The position numbers and the translations under genes are program-made. This document shows, in pieces, positions 61,400 to 64,000 of a DNA stretch of 64,000 bases. The notes under the pieces were generated by a model that was not told where the DNA came from, searched no databases, and saw nothing but the letters and a program-made list of their open reading frames with translations. Origin of the DNA: Lycium barbarum. Taxonomy: Eukaryota; Streptophyta; Magnoliopsida; Solanales; Solanaceae. The stretch lies in the NCBI RefSeq assembly GCF_019175385.1, contig NC_083345.1, positions 121,957,657-122,021,656 of the forward strand, given 5' to 3'. Positions within the stretch are counted from its first letter, which is position 1. Each line of letters opens with the position of its first letter.

Positions 61400-62377
61400 A
61401 TTGAACCCATAACCAAACTATTGGATACGCCCCTAATGTCCTGGAGTTTCACATATGAAATTTTGAGACTTTGTGATTGCGCTATTTATCAATTATAGAG
61501 ATTAAAAAGTGGCTATATGTGAATTTTACTCTGATTCTCCGTACTGGGTCCTTTAAAAATGAAAAAAATCCCTACGACAGATAATGATATGGTGAAAATC
61601 ATTTACACCCCCAACTTTGCTTTAAAAATCAAATCCCCCCTCAAATTTGAACAATAGACATTCTCCTCCCCCCCCCCCCCCCCCCCCCCCGCTTTATCCT
61701 AACTGGCTCTTTTAAATGCCTACTTTACCCTTGCATTATCAGCTTTTGTATTCTTTTTTTAGTTCTTTAAAATCATGACAATTATCATTTTCTTAAATCT
61801 ATGTATCAAATTTCCTATAAAAATAAATATTACCTTCTCGGCAAAGAAAAAAAAATGAGAAATACTAATTGAGTATATAAATTAATGATGTTCTATAATG
61901 AGATAAATTAACAGAATGAAAAAAAAAAGTTAATTTTATTAATAATAATCAAAACTCTAAAATCTATTAATAATAACTTTAAAAATATATTTCAATGCAG
62001 GTAATACAAAAAAAAATTAATAGAAAAAAGACTCTTTTTTTTTTTAACTTATTCATAATGGAAATGTATTTTAAATCATAATTTAAGAAATATTCCGTTA
62101 ATGACAACCTAAACTCGAATAGACAAGAGAATAAGAGAGGAGTGAAATTTAAATATATACACACATGCATGTACATACATATATACATACATAATTAATG
62201 CATATAATATTGAAATAACTAGCATTAGATTTTGTGACAAATTCATAAAAGATTATTATACTTATAATATTAATGAACTTAAATTAGAATCTATAAATAC
62301 CCAGGCTAAAAAAATATATTATATATAATATTAAAATATATTTCATAAATAGAGGATTGAAGTGAAAATGATTTTGA
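61400..62377. other. gene-free AT-rich DNA with a poly(C) tract
   Basis: Contains C23 at 61668-61690. No gene recognised. Confidence 0.5.
61668..61690 (+). repeat. poly(C)23 tract
   Basis: Twenty-three consecutive C residues, the longest GC homopolymer in the window. Its length may be inexact in any sequencing technology. Confidence 0.85.
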
Positions 62378-62953
62378 TCCAATAATGATATGTTATTTTC
62401 GGAATGAAGTGATTCGGAACAGGGTGGATGTGGCCCCAGTGGTGGATAAGATGCGGGAAGGGATGTTGAGATGGTTCGGCCATGTGCAACAGAGATGCAT
62501 TGATGCACCAGTGAGGAGGTGTGAGAGACTGGCAGTGATGGGCCTGAAGAGAGGGAGGGGTAGGCCAAAAAAGGCCTGGGGAGAGGTGATTCGGCAAGAT
62601 ATGGCGCTACTTCAGCTTACCAAGGACATGATCGGTGATAGGAGGGTGTGGAGGTTGAGTATTAGGGTAGAGGGCTAGTAGGGGGCCGCGAGGATTTCTT
62701 TTCCATATTGGGAATTATTATCTTCTTCACTCGCTTATTTTTTTAGATCTCTCATATAGCTTGCTTGTTTCTTTCTTTCTTTCTTTAACGTCATTTATTT
62801 TATTATATGTTGATATTACTGCCTATTATTATTGTTGTCTTGGCCTTTTCTTGAGCTGAGGATCTATCAAAAACAGCCTTCTTACCTCCCAAAGTAGGGT
62901 TAAAATCTGAGTACGCTCTACCCTCCCCACACCATGTGAGAATATACTGGGTA
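62378..62953 (+). mobile_element. RTE-type LINE, 3' end only
   Basis: A 5'-truncated element. It has about 97 codons of the reverse transcriptase C-terminus (62385-62678), followed by a ~270 bp 3' UTR with the RTE tail (TGAGCTGAGGATCTATCAAA, CAGCCTTCTTACCTCCCAAA, TGAGTACGCTCTACCCTCCC). The tail family also left short fragments at 28242 and 30723. No (TTG)n end remains because the CACTA element starts at the junction. Confidence 0.88.
62385..62678 (+). pseudogene. RTE LINE reverse transcriptase C-terminal fragment
   Basis: The frame carries the RTE C-terminal hallmarks: [36 protein letters not shown], and [10 protein letters not shown] at its end. The polymerase and endonuclease domains are absent, so it is not a functional gene. 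It stays open for 97 codons, suggesting a fairly recent insertion. Confidence 0.85.
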
Positions 62954-63545
62954 CACTACAACAAATGTGATATATAGCTACGAAATTATTAGCTACGGTA
63001 TGAAATACGTCACCAATTGTTCATTTTTTGTGACGAAAATTATTTTTCGTGTTTAAATACATGAGACACATACTTTTAGTGACGAAACATAATATTTCGT
63101 AGCAAATTTTTGTCCACTAAAGTTTCCCACCAAAAAATGAGTTGGCGCAATTTATTAAGTACTATTTGCTACGAATTTAAAATTATTAGTGACACATTAT
63201 TTTGTCACTAATGATGTACCCAATTTGTGACGAACCATATTTTGTCCTAAAACTAGTTACATTGTGGACACGAAAAACTTTCGTCACAAAAAATATGTTG
63301 ATACCATAGCGACAAATTAGAATTCGTAGCTAATCATTGTAAACTTTAGCCGCAAAATTTTATATTTAATTGTGACCTTACCTTTTGTCACTAATAGTTC
63401 ACACAATTAGTGACAATTGTATTATTGTCTTTATTTAACCTGCAATTTAGTCACAACAAAAATTGTCACAAAAAATACAATTTTTAAATGGCTACGACTT
63501 AAATTTCGTCGCTGAATAGTGTAATTATTGGATACGAATGTTATT
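62954..63545. mobile_element. left part of a CACTA-type element
   Basis: Starts CACTACAACAAATGTGATAT, a common CACTA terminus. It is followed by many subterminal repeats in both orientations (GCTACGAAATTATTAGC, GTGACGAAA, TTTCGTCAC, TTCGTAGC). The right terminus (complement CACTACAA) was not found up to 64000, so the element is either truncated or continues beyond the window. Confidence 0.7.
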
Positions 63546-64000
63546 TTTTTGGTGCTTATATGTCAAAAGATCATCAATGATAGGACATCTTGATCTAAAT
63601 AAAATAAAAATGAGAGTTTTATTGGTCGATGAACATGTACTACACAAGCATAATTTTCTTTGATTTTAAATATTTTAGTAGTTTAGATGAAAGAAGAAGC
63701 TTTAAAAATGATACGCCATCTAACATACGAAGAGCGCAAAGATTCATGGATAACAATATAATTACATTTAAAAAAAACAATATGTATTTTTAAAGATATG
63801 GCATATGTCTCTCATTATTTTATCTTCATTAATTTTATAATATTCAATAGAAATACAATATACATGCATAATTAATATTAGATACAGTAAAATATTTTGA
63901 ATAATGTTGTATGTCATAGATGTTTTATATTTTCTACTTCATAAGAAATCAGTAAGAATTTGTAATATTTAAATACAATTTTTGTAGTAATAGCGCACTG
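63546..64000. other. AT-rich DNA, nothing recognised
   Basis: No reading frame or repeat signature is visible. It may be interior of the CACTA element. Confidence 0.4.

Noticed and set aside
62385..62678. A functional nuclear protein gene
   Set aside because: It is the C-terminal end of an RTE reverse transcriptase; the essential domains are missing.

Overview
The window is plant nuclear DNA, most likely from a member of the nightshade family (Solanaceae). The evidence is four spliced or intronless plant genes with GT-AG introns, AT-rich intergenic DNA, and repeat families I associate with Solanaceae: TS- and Au-type tRNA-derived SINEs, a TRIM whose LTR has TGTTGGG/CCCAACA ends, gypsy LTRs ending GGGTCGTGACA, and RTE-type LINE tails. 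I cannot fix the genus from sequence alone.

Layout. 1-8.3 kb is mainly gypsy-type LTR remnants plus two Au SINEs. 9.9-13.6 kb is a head-to-tail chain of three non-autonomous Helitrons. 13.6-22.4 kb has no gene and carries MITEs (two Mutator-like, one Stowaway, several hAT-like). 22.7-41.8 kb is the gene island. In order it holds a plastid beta-amylase of the BAM3 type (+, 4 exons, 541 aa), ribosomal protein eL43/RPL37A (+, 5 exons, 92 aa), an intronless class III peroxidase (-, 321 aa), and a CBL1/CBL9-type calcineurin B-like calcium sensor (-, 8 coding exons, 217 aa, probable extra 5' UTR exon). A degenerate U6 snRNA pseudogene lies between RPL37A and the peroxidase. 43.1-52.3 kb is a degenerate tandem array of roughly 135-160 bp units, split by an LTR element carrying a CACTA insertion, a 5 kb L1-type LINE with a 14 bp target duplication, and a 655 bp hAT-like element with an 8 bp target duplication. 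52.3-58 kb has small CACTA and other MITEs and a second tandem array (about 150 bp units). 58.2-61.4 kb is a chained TRIM (three LTRs) split by a 2.2 kb solo gypsy LTR. 62.4-63.5 kb holds the 3' end of an RTE LINE that abuts the left end of a CACTA-type element.

The four genes are unrelated in function (starch breakdown, translation, apoplastic redox and wall chemistry, calcium signalling). They are ordinary plant neighbours, not a cluster. RPL37A has the promoter motifs expected of ribosomal protein genes (two TGGGCC/T site II motifs and a telo-box). CBL has an ABRE/G-box and a CGCG-type motif upstream and a locally duplicated 5' leader. I found no CRISPR array, operon or self-evident new enzymatic system. 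The unusual content is structural: nested and chained mobile elements whose target duplications allow their order of insertion to be read.
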